DNA from: an uncultured Collinsella sp.
GTDB lineage: Bacteria; Actinomycetota; Coriobacteriia; Coriobacteriales; Coriobacteriaceae
Assembly: GCA_902496455.1 (NCBI GenBank)
Contig: CABVAY010000005.1
Span: 1-64,000 of the forward strand
Direction: 5' to 3'
Length of the DNA stretch: 64,000 nucleotides
Made by a program: the position numbers and the translations under genes. Under the pieces are notes generated by a model. That model had not been told where the DNA came from. It ran no database searches and saw only the letters and a list, made by a program, of their open reading frames with translations. Of the stretch, positions 46,201-54,264 are shown piece after piece (within the stretch, counting starts at the first letter, position 1; every line of letters begins with the position of its first letter).

Positions 46201-46935
46201 ATGCAGTACTCACAGGAAGTGGAGAACATGTGCCCCGTTGCCAAGGGTGCATACCACGGCCCCGCACCCATCCCCGAGGAGGGCAAGTGGGTCCAGGCTA
46301 AGGAGATTTCCGACATCTCCGGTCTTACGCACGGTGTGGGTTGGTGCGCACCTCAGCAGGGCGCCTGCAAGCTCACGCTGAACGTCAAGGACGGCATCAT
46401 CGAGGAGGCCCTCGTTGAGACCATCGGCTGCTCGGGCATGACCCACTCTGCCGCCATGGCTTCCGAGATCCTTCCCGGCAAGACCATCCTCGAGGCCCTC
46501 AACACCGACCTCGTCTGCGACGCCATCAACGTCGCTATGCGCGAGATCTTCCTGCAGATCGTTTACGGCCGCAGCCAGACCGCGTTCTCCGAGGGCGGCC
46601 TGCCCGTGGGCGCCTCCCTCGACGACCTCGGCAAGGGCCTTCGCTCCCAGGTCGGCACCATGTTCGGCACCAAGGCCAAGGGCGCTCGTTACCTCGAGCT
46701 CGCTCAGGGCTACGTCACCCGCATGGCTCTCAACGACAAGAACGAGATCATCGCGTTCGAGTTCCTGAACCTCGGCAAGTTCACCGACGCCGTCAAGGCC
46801 GGCAAGACCCCCGAGGAGGCCATCGCTGGCGCTATGGGCCACTATGGTCAGTGGGAGAACGCTGCCAAGTACATCGACCCGCGCACCGACGAGGAGACTC
46901 ACTCCGTCGCCAGCGTGTTCCCGGTTCACGAGTAG
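46201..46935 (+). CDS. SufU/NifU-like scaffold protein of the GGGtGRT pair
   Basis: The 244-aa protein has an Fe-S scaffold-like N-terminal part: WCAPQQGACKLTLNVKDGII, ALVETIGCSGMTHSAAMASE and later ALNTDLVCDAINVAM carry the cysteines, similar in spacing to NifU/SufU folds. The second half (LGKGLRSQVGTMFGTKAKGA) has no assigned function. It always occurs with the GGGtGRT protein in Clostridia and Coriobacteria, as far as I recall. The ATG has GAGGAGAGG upstream. The partner follows after 18 bp. A role in cluster or metal handling is inferred from the fold and proximity to suf. Confidence 0.8.
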   Translation: MQYSQEVENMCPVAKGAYHGPAPIPEEGKWVQAKEISDISGLTHGVGWCAPQQGACKLTLNVKDGIIEEALVETIGCSGMTHSAAMASEILPGKTILEALNTDLVCDAINVAMREIFLQIVYGRSQTAFSEGGLPVGASLDDLGKGLRSQVGTMFGTKAKGARYLELAQGYVTRMALNDKNEIIAFEFLNLGKFTDAVKAGKTPEEAIAGAMGHYGQWENAAKYIDPRTDEETHSVASVFPVHE

Positions 46936-46953
46936 AAAGGGAGGGAAATAACT

Positions 46954-47958
46954 ATGACTGTTACGTTCGAAGGTTACGAGCGCCGCGCTGACAAGATCAA
47001 CAAGTGCCTCGCCGACAACGGCATCGCCTCCCTCGAGGAAGCTCTGCAGATCTGCACCGACAAGGGCTTCAACCCGCGTGAGATCGTCAACAACACCCAG
47101 TCCATCGCCTTCCAGAACGCCGAGTGGGCCTACACCCTCGGCTGCGCTCTCGCTGTCAAGCGTAGCGCCAAGACTGCTTCTGAGGCTGCCGCCATCATCG
47201 GCGAGGGCATCCAGGCCTTCACCGTTCCCGGCTCCGTCGCCGAGGACCGCAAGGTCGGTCTGGGCCACGGCAACCTGGGCGCTATGCTGCTCTCCGACGA
47301 CACCGAGTGCTTCGCCTTCCTGGCTGGCCACGAGTCCTTCGCTGCCGCTGAGGGCGCTATCGGCCTGGCTCTGAACGCCAACAAGGCTCGCAAGAAGCCG
47401 CTGCGCGTTATCCTCAACGGTCTGGGCAAGGACGCCGCTCAGATCATCGCCCGCATCAACGGCTTCACCTACGTGAAGACCCAGTTCGACTACTTCACGG
47501 GCGAGCTCAAGGTCGTCGAGACCATCCCCTACTCCGATGGTCCCCGCGCCGCCGTCAACTGCTACGGCGCCGACGACGTCCGCGAGGGCGTTGCCATCAT
47601 GTGGCACGAGAACGTCGACATCTCGATCACCGGCAACTCCACCAACCCGACGCGCTTCCAGCACCCCGTCGCTGGCACCTACAAGAAGGAGCGCCTCGAG
47701 GCTGGCAAGAAGTACTTCTCCGTCGCTTCTGGTGGCGGCACTGGCCGTACCCTGCACCCGGACAACATGGGCGCCGGCCCTGCCTCTTACGGCATGACCG
47801 ACACCATGGGCCGTATGCACTCCGATGCCCAGTTCGCCGGTTCTTCCTCCGTGCCTGCACACGTCGACATGATGGGTCTCATCGGCATGGGCAACAACCC
47901 CATGGTCGGTGCCACCGTCGCCTGCGCTGTCGCCGTCGAGGAGGCCCTCAAGGCCTAA
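46954..47958 (+). CDS. GGGtGRT protein
   Basis: This 334-aa protein contains the name-giving motif ASGGGTGRTLHPDNMG near residue 260, and FEGYERRADKINKCL at the start. It is a highly conserved single-domain protein of unknown function, found next to a SufU-like scaffold. It has few cysteines (KCL, ICT, CAL, NCYGAD) and no membrane helix. Codon use is strongly biased and GC-rich, and the ribosome site is good (AAGGGAGGG), which points to high expression. A clear terminator follows. The role may be linked to Fe-S or radical chemistry. This is not established. Confidence 0.88.
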   Translation: MTVTFEGYERRADKINKCLADNGIASLEEALQICTDKGFNPREIVNNTQSIAFQNAEWAYTLGCALAVKRSAKTASEAAAIIGEGIQAFTVPGSVAEDRKVGLGHGNLGAMLLSDDTECFAFLAGHESFAAAEGAIGLALNANKARKKPLRVILNGLGKDAAQIIARINGFTYVKTQFDYFTGELKVVETIPYSDGPRAAVNCYGADDVREGVAIMWHENVDISITGNSTNPTRFQHPVAGTYKKERLEAGKKYFSVASGGGTGRTLHPDNMGAGPASYGMTDTMGRMHSDAQFAGSSSVPAHVDMMGLIGMGNNPMVGATVACAVAVEEALKA

Positions 47959-47992
47959 TCGCGCCCGCGCGATGCTCATATAGTTGAGCTTT

Positions 47993-48027
47993 AGAGCCGC
48001 TACCCACCCGGGTGGCGGCTCTTTTTT
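47993..48027 (+). terminator. terminator of the GGGtGRT pair
   Basis: AGAGCCGC-TACCCACC pairs with GGTGGCGGCTCT, followed by TTTTTT, about 35 bp after the stop codon. Confidence 0.9.
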
Positions 48028-48209
48028 GTTGCAATAAAACGTTCGAGATACGATATATCAGTTCTGATGGAACATGAAGTGTGAGGAGAAGGAGCCGCCA
48101 AGCGGCCCTAACGTCCACGTGCCATATTTGCCCTTTGCCGATTTATCCAATCTTTACAATACCTTTGCCGATCACCCATGCGACAATGCGCGAACGAGAA
48201 AGGAGTCCC

Positions 48210-49736
48210 ATGGAATCGACTGATGTACTGGTAATTGGATCTGGCATTGCGGGCCTTTGCGCCGCCATAGAAGCAGCACGCGCGGGCGCAACCGTAGCTA
48301 TCGCAAGCGCCGGCAAGACTATGAGTGGATCGAGCTTCTTCCCCGGAACCTGGGGCCTGGGACTAATCGGACCCGTTAACGAAGACGACGAACAGGACCT
48401 CATCGACACCATCCAGACCGTCGGTGGCGGCGTTGCCGACCCCGAACTCGTCCAGACGTTCGTCCACGGCATTCCCCAAGCGATTGACTGGCTCGAACAG
48501 GATCTGGGCGTAGAACTCCAGCGCCCGCAAAGCGCCGAGAGCGCCCAACAAAAGCAATTTATCCCCTGCTTCGACCACAAGACGAGAATGTGGCGCGGCC
48601 TCACCCGCAAGCCCCTTGAGGACGCGTGTACGGCCCAAATCGAGTTGCTGGGCATTCGCCTGCTCCCCCGCCACGAGCTTATCGACCTTGTTGAGGACAC
48701 AACCGGAAAGATTACCGGCGCCGTGCTCTATAACCAAACAGACGAGCGCATCGTGACTTTTACAGCTAAAGCCACTATCATCGCTGCGGGCGGCACGGGC
48801 GGTCTGTTCGAACGCAGCCTCACTTCCGCCGACGTGCTCAGCTCATCACAAGCCATCGCACAGGCGCACGGCGCATCCCTAACCAATATAGAGTTCATGC
48901 AGATGATGCCCGGTTTCATTGAACCTAAGCGCAACCTGGTCTTCAACGAAAAAACCTGGCGCTACGTCACGTTTGACCAACCGGTCGACATTGCCAACGA
49001 AAAGTTAGACGATCTGCTTGAGCAACGCTCAGGATATGGCCCCTTCACTTCGCGCCTGGCTTCTCGCGCCATCGATCTTGCCATCGAACAAGCAGGTGCC
49101 GAAGGTCTGGCGCTCCACTACGACTTCCCGCGAGAGAATGTCCCCGAGTTCGTGCAGACATTTGCCACTTGGCTACAAGACGAGCATGGTATCGCTCCGA
49201 GCGACGAGATGCGTGTGGCGATGTATGCCCACGCGGCCAACGGCGGCATCAAGATCGACAGGACCGCGTACACGGGCGTTGAGGGCCTCTACGCCTGTGG
49301 CGAGGCGACAGGCGGCATGCACGGGGCCGATCGCATTGGTGGCCTGTCAAGCGCCAACGGCATCGTGTTTGGGCGCATCGCGGGCACATCGGCAGCCCAG
49401 GCAGCACAGAATGCACCTGAGGTGGCCCCAAAGGCGGTTATCGCCCTCCCCCAGTACGGCATTGCCACAACAGTCGCCGAACGCTTGACACGCAGCCTTA
49501 AGCACACGATGAGTACCCATTGCATGATCAACCGCACCGAGACGGGCCTATCCGAGGCACTACACGAGCTTGAGGGCTTGAAGACAGAGGCAACGACCTT
49601 GAGCACACAGAAAGCCCAGGACAGCGAAGTCGCAGCCCTCGCCCGCCTGCAATCGCAGATTCAACTAGCACAGGAAATGGTCAAAGCCATGCGCAAGCGA
49701 ACCGAAAGTCTCGGATCGCACTATCGAGCGGATTAA
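48210..49736 (+). CDS. FAD-dependent oxidoreductase (aspartate oxidase/fumarate reductase type)
   Basis: This 508-aa flavoprotein starts MESTDVLVIGSGIAGLCAAI, the FAD-binding motif, with AIIAAGGTGGLFERS, and the conserved ending YACGEATGGMHGADRIGGLS. The layout is that of L-aspartate oxidase, fumarate reductase and succinate dehydrogenase flavoproteins. The active-site His/Arg pattern of true NadB cannot be confirmed from the sequence. ATG 48210 has AAAGGAG in front. No nadA/nadC or heme/Fe-S subunit is adjacent, so the substrate is left open. Confidence 0.8.
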   Translation: MESTDVLVIGSGIAGLCAAIEAARAGATVAIASAGKTMSGSSFFPGTWGLGLIGPVNEDDEQDLIDTIQTVGGGVADPELVQTFVHGIPQAIDWLEQDLGVELQRPQSAESAQQKQFIPCFDHKTRMWRGLTRKPLEDACTAQIELLGIRLLPRHELIDLVEDTTGKITGAVLYNQTDERIVTFTAKATIIAAGGTGGLFERSLTSADVLSSSQAIAQAHGASLTNIEFMQMMPGFIEPKRNLVFNEKTWRYVTFDQPVDIANEKLDDLLEQRSGYGPFTSRLASRAIDLAIEQAGAEGLALHYDFPRENVPEFVQTFATWLQDEHGIAPSDEMRVAMYAHAANGGIKIDRTAYTGVEGLYACGEATGGMHGADRIGGLSSANGIVFGRIAGTSAAQAAQNAPEVAPKAVIALPQYGIATTVAERLTRSLKHTMSTHCMINRTETGLSEALHELEGLKTEATTLSTQKAQDSEVAALARLQSQIQLAQEMVKAMRKRTESLGSHYRAD

Positions 49737-49780
49737 ACTGGACACCTATCTATAGCAGAACACAACTAATCGATATCTAT

Positions 49781-49815
49781 GGGCCCCGTGAGCTCGAAGT
49801 GGCTCAGGGCCCATT
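49781..49815 (+). terminator. hairpin after the flavoprotein gene
   Basis: TGGGCCCCGTGAGC can fold on GGCTCAGGGCCCA over a short loop, about 45 bp after the stop. No T-run is present, so termination efficiency is doubtful. Confidence 0.5.
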
Positions 49816-49897
49816 CGTGTCCGCACGGCAGCGTATCCTTATTCTAAATACAGAGCGGGCAAAGCCCGCATAAACAATAGACCAGCGAGGAGGAGAT

Positions 49898-50758
49898 ATG
49901 GACAGTAGAGATATCGAGAAGTGGCGTGTCGAACTTGATAGCTACGCCAATGTGGATGACGGCGTTGAGTATTGGCTCGCACGCGATTTAATGGAACCCA
50001 TGGGGTACACTCGATGGGAGAACTTCGCCGAAGTTGTTAAGAGGGCAAAAGTCTCGTGCGAAACAAACAAAACTCCAGTTGATTCCCATTTTCGTGACAC
50101 CACGAAAATGGTAACTGCCGGTGTCGCCGCTCGCGCGGTTAAAGACTACAAACTTACGCGCTACGCATGCTATTTAATCGCCCAAAACGGAGATCCAAAC
50201 AAGCCGGAGATCGCGCTCGCACAGGCATACTTTGCCGTGCAGACGCGTCGCCAAGAGCTCATAGAGCAGCGCTTCGCAGAGATTCAGCGCTTGCAGGCGC
50301 GCCACTCGCTATCCGATTCAGAGAAACAGCTCTCGGGCATTGCGTTCAAACGAGGCGTGGACTCCAAAGGATTCGCGATCATCAAGTCGAAGGGCGATGA
50401 GGCATTATTCGGCGGCAGAAGCACGGCGGACATGAAGCGGCAGCTTGGTGTGCCCAAGAGCGCTGCTTTGGCGGACAAGCTAGCCGATGTTCTCATCAAA
50501 GCAAAGGACCTCACGAACTCGATGACGGCCTTCAACGCCGAGGAACACGACCTGTACGGTCTGGACCAGATCAAGCAAGAGCACGTCGAGAACAACACAA
50601 GCGTGCGTGGCAGCCTCATCGACCGCGGAATTGTCCCCGAGAACCTACCGCCTGCCGAGGATACAAAAAAGCTCGAGCGTCGTGTGAAGGCAGACGAGAA
50701 GAAACTCAAGGAGGGTACTGACGGTTTTACCGATCCCCAGGGTAGGCTCGATCTGTGA
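49898..50758 (+). CDS. dinD: DinD-like protein (BRO-N domain)
   Basis: The 286-aa product resembles E. coli DinD, a DNA-damage-inducible protein thought to interact with RecA filaments. It has the BRO-N-like YWLARDLMEPMGYTRWENFA, then CETNKTPVDSHFRDTTKMV, YKLTRYACYLIAQNGDPNKP and IAFKRGVDSKGFAIIKSKGD. AGGAGGAG precedes the ATG. These genes occur in phage and plasmid-like settings. It stands right beside the duplicated tRNA-Lys end, which may mark a mobile origin. Confidence 0.88.
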   Translation: MDSRDIEKWRVELDSYANVDDGVEYWLARDLMEPMGYTRWENFAEVVKRAKVSCETNKTPVDSHFRDTTKMVTAGVAARAVKDYKLTRYACYLIAQNGDPNKPEIALAQAYFAVQTRRQELIEQRFAEIQRLQARHSLSDSEKQLSGIAFKRGVDSKGFAIIKSKGDEALFGGRSTADMKRQLGVPKSAALADKLADVLIKAKDLTNSMTAFNAEEHDLYGLDQIKQEHVENNTSVRGSLIDRGIVPENLPPAEDTKKLERRVKADEKKLKEGTDGFTDPQGRLDL

Positions 50759-50798
50759 AAGCGGCCGCGCCCTTTCGGGTTCGACCCCATGCAAGGTC

Positions 50799-50833
50799 AA
50801 AAAAAAGACGGCCAACCGAAGTTGACCGTCTTA
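50799..50833 (-). terminator. tRNA-Lys terminator, duplicated copy
   Basis: AAGACGGTCAACTTCGGTTG plus GCCGTCTT forms a hairpin followed by a T-run on the minus strand. An almost identical copy at about 50977-51011 is the working terminator downstream of tRNA-Lys 1. Confidence 0.7.
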
Positions 50834-50841
50834 ACTTGCTT

Positions 50842-50861
50842 TGGTGGGCCGTCAGGGGGTC
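50842..50861 (-). pseudogene. tRNA-Lys 3'-end fragment
   Basis: The 20 bp include encoded CCA, acceptor 3' strand and the T-stem start, identical to the true tRNA-Lys genes, then unrelated sequence. It is part of the 97-bp repeat. Confidence 0.85.
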
Positions 50862-51019
50862 AGCCTGCTGCGCAGGCGGCCACTGCGGCGCCAAGGCGCC
50901 TTGCGCGCTGCGCTGGCAAACGCTTACGCGTTTCCTCAGCTCCGCGCCCTTTCGGGTTCGACCCCATGCAAGGTCAACAAAAAAGACGGCCAACCGAAGT
51001 TGACCGTCTTAACTTGCTT

Positions 51020-51095
51020 TGGTGGGCCGTCAGGGGGTCGAACCCTGGACCTTGGGATTAAGAGTCCCCTGCTCTACCAACTGAGCTAACGACCC
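51020..51095 (-). tRNA. tRNA-Lys(CTT)
   Basis: On the minus strand: acceptor GGGTCGT, D-arm GCTCAGTTGGTAGAGC, anticodon loop with CTT inside GGGGACTCTTAATCCC, T-arm CAGGGTTCGAACCCCCTG and encoded CCA. All arms pair normally. Confidence 0.96.
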
Positions 51096-51138
51096 AAAGC
51101 TAAAGTCCGTTGTGGCGGACTTTAGAGGAGATATCGTG

Positions 51139-51214
51139 TGGTGGGCCGTCAGGGGGTCGAACCCTGGACCTTGGGATTAAGAGTCCCCTGCTCTACCAAC
51201 TGAGCTAACGACCC
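51139..51214 (-). tRNA. tRNA-Lys(CTT), second copy
   Basis: Identical to the copy at 51020-51095 through the whole body, including CCA. The 43-bp spacer holds the hairpin CTAAAGTCCG/CGGACTTTAG. Confidence 0.96.
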
Positions 51215-51236
51215 GATATCAACACGAAGCAAGAAC

Positions 51237-51314
51237 TGGGGTGGGTAAAGGGACTCGAACCCTCGACCTACGGGACCACAACCCGTCGCTCTAGCCAACT
51301 GAGCTACACCCACC
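51237..51314 (-). tRNA. tRNA-His(GTG)
   Basis: On the minus strand: acceptor with extra 5' G (GGTGGGT), anticodon loop TTGTGGT (GTG = His), T-arm GAGGGTTCGAGTCCC and encoded CCA. The extra 5' G paired to C73 is the tRNA-His hallmark. Confidence 0.96.
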
Positions 51315-51479
51315 GTGTCCTGTGCGCTTCGCGCTCGACTATTATTGCAAGGAACGCCACGCGATGCAAGCCCCAATTTTCAAGAATTTTGAAAAGAGTT
51401 TTTCGAGACCATTTCGAGCAAATCCCACCGGTTTCATAGGAGTAAACTTGCCCCACTGCAAATCCTCGAAAGGACCGTC

Positions 51480-52661
51480 ATGAAAGAACTCTCCAACCGC
51501 ACGGCAAGATTTACCGATTCGGTCATCCGCCGCATGACACGCATCTCCAATAAGTACGGCGCTGTCAATCTCTCGCAGGGCTTCCCTGACTTCGATCCCC
51601 CGGCGCAGCTGCTCGATAGCCTCAGCACCATCGCCGCCGATCCCAAGCCGCTCTATCACCAGTACTCCATCACCTGGGGCTCCCAGGCCATGCGCGAGGC
51701 GCTTGCCGCCAAACAGGAGCACTTTATGGGCATGCCGGTGAACCCCAACGAGAATATCGTAGTTACCTGCGGCTCCACCGAGGCCATGATGGCCGCCATG
51801 ATGACGGTCACGAACCCCGGCGATAAGGTCGTCATCTTCTCGCCGTTCTACGAGAACTACGGCGCCGACACGATCCTTTCGGGTGCCGAGCCCATCTACG
51901 TGCCGCTCAACCCGCCCACATTCGACTTTGACCGCGAGACACTCGAGGCGGCCTTCCGCGACAACGACCCCAAGGCCATCGTCCTGTGCAACCCTTCCAA
52001 CCCCTGCGGCAAGGTCTTTACACGCAATGAGCTCACCTTTATCGCCGACCTCTGCAAAAAGTACGACGCCTACTGCATTACCGACGAGGTATACGAGCAC
52101 ATCGTCTACGCGCCCCACGAGCACGTCTATATGGCCACGCTGCCCGGCATGTTCGAGCGAACCATCAGCTGCAGCTCGCTGTCTAAGACGTACTCCATCA
52201 CCGGCTGGCGTCTGGGCTACACCATCGCCCCGGCCCAGATCACCGAGCGCATCAAGAAGGTCCACGACTTCCTCACCGTGGGTGCCGCCGCTCCCCTGCA
52301 GGAAGCCGTTGTCACCGCCCTCAACTTCGACGACAGCTATTACGATGAGGTCCTCGACCTCTATACCGCCAAGCGCGACCTGTTCTGCCAAGGGCTCGAT
52401 AGTATCGGACTTAAGCACAACGTACCGCAGGGCGCCTACTACGTCATGATGGACATCTCTGAGTTTGGCTATGATAGCGACCTCGAATTCTGTGAGGACC
52501 TCGCGTCTAAAGTGGGCGTGGGCGCCGTGCCCGGCTCGAGCTTCTTCCGCGAGCCCGTCAACCATCTGATTCGTTTCCACTTTGCCAAGCGAGACGAGAC
52601 GCTTAACGCGGCACTGGAGAACCTCAAGTCGCTACGTGATAAAATCAAGCCGCGCGGGTAA
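51480..52661 (+). CDS. class I/II PLP aminotransferase
   Basis: The 393-aa enzyme is of the aspartate/aromatic aminotransferase type (fold type I). It starts MKELSNRTARFTDSVIRRMT, has INLSQG-like VNLSQGFPDFDPPA, NPSNPCGKVFTRNE and the PLP lysine in SSLSKTYSITGWRLGY near residue 235. A late Arg (LIRFHFAKR) fits carboxylate binding. AAAGGACC lies in front of the ATG. It stands alone. The substrate (aspartate, alanine or kynurenine-type) is not determined. Confidence 0.9.
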   Translation: MKELSNRTARFTDSVIRRMTRISNKYGAVNLSQGFPDFDPPAQLLDSLSTIAADPKPLYHQYSITWGSQAMREALAAKQEHFMGMPVNPNENIVVTCGSTEAMMAAMMTVTNPGDKVVIFSPFYENYGADTILSGAEPIYVPLNPPTFDFDRETLEAAFRDNDPKAIVLCNPSNPCGKVFTRNELTFIADLCKKYDAYCITDEVYEHIVYAPHEHVYMATLPGMFERTISCSSLSKTYSITGWRLGYTIAPAQITERIKKVHDFLTVGAAAPLQEAVVTALNFDDSYYDEVLDLYTAKRDLFCQGLDSIGLKHNVPQGAYYVMMDISEFGYDSDLEFCEDLASKVGVGAVPGSSFFREPVNHLIRFHFAKRDETLNAALENLKSLRDKIKPRG

Positions 52662-52686
52662 GGACGGCCCGGCAACTAAAGCAACC

Positions 52687-52727
52687 AAAGAAGCCCCGCA
52701 CCGCCCGCCGCGTTGCGAGGCTTCTTT
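52687..52727 (+). terminator. hairpin after the aminotransferase gene
   Basis: AAAGAAGCC pairs with GGCTTCTTT, enclosing CCGCA/TGCGA, 26 bp after the stop. The T-rich right arm gives a plausible terminator. Confidence 0.7.
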
Positions 52728-52802
52728 CTATAGCGCTTTCTTAAATGGTTTAGAGCTCTATACTTTAGTCACGGAGCAACTCGTCCCAGAGAGAGGAATA
52801 CT

Positions 52803-53693
52803 ATGGCAGAACAGCAGCTTATCGGAGCGCTCGAGGCCGGCGGCACCAAGATGGTCTGCGCCACGGGCTATGCAGACGGTACGGTCCTGGAGCGTGAGCA
52901 GATCGCGACCACGACCCCGCAGGAGACCGTTGAGGCCGTCAATGCATGGTTTGCCGACAAGGGCATCACCGCGCTGGGCATCGGCGCCTTTGGCCCCACC
53001 GCAGTCAACCCCGCGTCGCCCCAATACGGCAAGATCCTGGAGACGCCCAAAACGGCATGGCGCTACTTTGATCTGCTGGGCACCATCCAAAACGAGCTCA
53101 ATATTCCCTGTGGCTACGACACCGACGTCAACGTTGCCTGCTTGGGCGAGGTCACCTTTGGTTGCGCCCAGGGCCTCACCGACGTGGTCTACCTGACCAT
53201 CGGCACCGGCGTGGGCGCCGGCGTGCTCTCGGGCGGTAAGCTCGTGCACGGCATGATGCATCCCGAGGCCGGCCACATCCTGGTCACGCGCGACCCGCGC
53301 GACACCATCGGCGAGCATAGCGCCTGCCCCTTCCATGACAACTGCCTCGAGGGCCTCATCGCCGGCCCTGGCGTTAAAAAGCGCTGGGATGGCAAGAGCG
53401 CCGGAGACATGGCCGATGACCCGGAGGCCATGGACCTGCTCGCAGGCTATCTGGCACAGGCGCTCATGACCTACACGCTGTGCTACGCACCGCAAAAGAT
53501 CATCATCGGCGGCGGCGTGGCCGACCACACCCCCATCGTGCCGCTCGCACGCAAAAAGTGCGCCGAGATGCTCAACGGCTATATCGTCACGCCCGAGGTC
53601 AACGACATCGATTCCTATATTGTCAACAACAGCCTCGAGGGCAAGCAGGGCATCATGGGTTGCCTGGCCCTGGGCGCACAGGCGCTTCAGTAG
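52803..53693 (+). CDS. ROK-family sugar kinase (fructokinase type)
   Basis: The 296-aa kinase begins LIGALEAGGTKMVCATG, the ROK phosphate-binding start. It has VYLTIGTGVGAGVLSGGKLV, and the zinc-binding block EAGHILV...GEHSACPFHDNCLEGL with catalytic Asp in CGYDTDVNVA. This matches fructokinase (ScrK/Mak-like) ROK proteins, which phosphorylate fructose or related hexoses. A moderate ribosome site (AGAGAGGAA) precedes the ATG. It is a single gene, followed by a bidirectional terminator. Confidence 0.88.
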   Translation: MAEQQLIGALEAGGTKMVCATGYADGTVLEREQIATTTPQETVEAVNAWFADKGITALGIGAFGPTAVNPASPQYGKILETPKTAWRYFDLLGTIQNELNIPCGYDTDVNVACLGEVTFGCAQGLTDVVYLTIGTGVGAGVLSGGKLVHGMMHPEAGHILVTRDPRDTIGEHSACPFHDNCLEGLIAGPGVKKRWDGKSAGDMADDPEAMDLLAGYLAQALMTYTLCYAPQKIIIGGGVADHTPIVPLARKKCAEMLNGYIVTPEVNDIDSYIVNNSLEGKQGIMGCLALGAQALQ

Positions 53694-53775
53694 CAGACGC
53701 ACCCACAGGGCGTGGCGCGCCCGGCAAATCCGACCTACGGAACGACGCCACCACGACTCATATAAGCCCTCAAAT

Positions 53776-53822
53776 AAAAAAGGCCGCCTAGGACCAAACA
53801 ATACGTCCTAGGCGGCTTTTTT
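53776..53822. terminator. bidirectional terminator
   Basis: GCCGCCTAGGAC pairs perfectly with GTCCTAGGCGGC over a 10-nt loop, with A-run on the left and TTTTTT on the right, so it works from both sides. The stop codon of the VanZ-like gene lies inside its right arm. Confidence 0.93.
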
Positions 53823-54257
53823 GGCGCACATCAGCGACCGTAAGAGATATCGGAGCACAACGCCCGTTGCCGCTCCACAGCAGTCGATCATCACATCGGT
53901 GATCATGCCAGCGCGTCCCGGCACAAAGAGCTGAATCGTCTCGTCGATCGAAGGAATCAGCAGCAGGAACACCGCCGTGGGCAGCAGCACGTCAAAGGTG
54001 CGCCGGCCCTCAAAATCAAAGGCATGCGTTGCCAGGATGCCGAGCACCATATACTCGGTAAAATGCGCGCACTTGCGAACAACAAAGTTGGTCACCCATT
54101 CATATGGAAGTCCCACGCCGTGCAGGAAACCGCGGATAGCTTCCATGACCGTTAGGCTCAGCGAGCCCGATCCCGAGCCGGGAACCAGCGAATTGCCCCA
54201 AATCAAAAGCGCCATCAGGCAGGTAACAACCGCCCATTTTCGATTGATCTTAACCAT
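53808..54257 (-). CDS. VanZ-like membrane protein
   Basis: This 149-aa protein has four hydrophobic helices, starting with MVKINRKWAVVTCLMALLIW, and the VanZ-type motifs RKCAHFTEYMVLGILAT and IPSIDETIQLFVPGRAGMIT and DVMIDCCGAATG. VanZ-like proteins are linked with resistance to lipoglycopeptides or with cell-envelope functions. Most chromosomal ones have no known role. It follows the upstream hypothetical gene by 7 bp on the same strand. The stop codon is part of the terminator stem. Confidence 0.86.
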   Translation of the reverse strand: MVKINRKWAVVTCLMALLIWGNSLVPGSGSGSLSLTVMEAIRGFLHGVGLPYEWVTNFVVRKCAHFTEYMVLGILATHAFDFEGRRTFDVLLPTAVFLLLIPSIDETIQLFVPGRAGMITDVMIDCCGAATGVVLRYLLRSLMCAKKAA

Positions 54258-54264
54258 GCAGAAG

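Larger units (their letters stand above)
50765..51039. repeat. 97-bp direct repeat carrying the tRNA-Lys 3' end
   Basis: The 97 bp at 50765-50861 recurs at 50942-51039 with a one-base length difference in an A-run. It includes the minus-strand terminator AAGACGGTCAAC/GTTGGCCGTCTT and the last 20 bases of tRNA-Lys. The second copy continues into the whole tRNA, while the first stops after the T-stem. Between them lie 80 bp made of three small palindromes. Confidence 0.85.
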
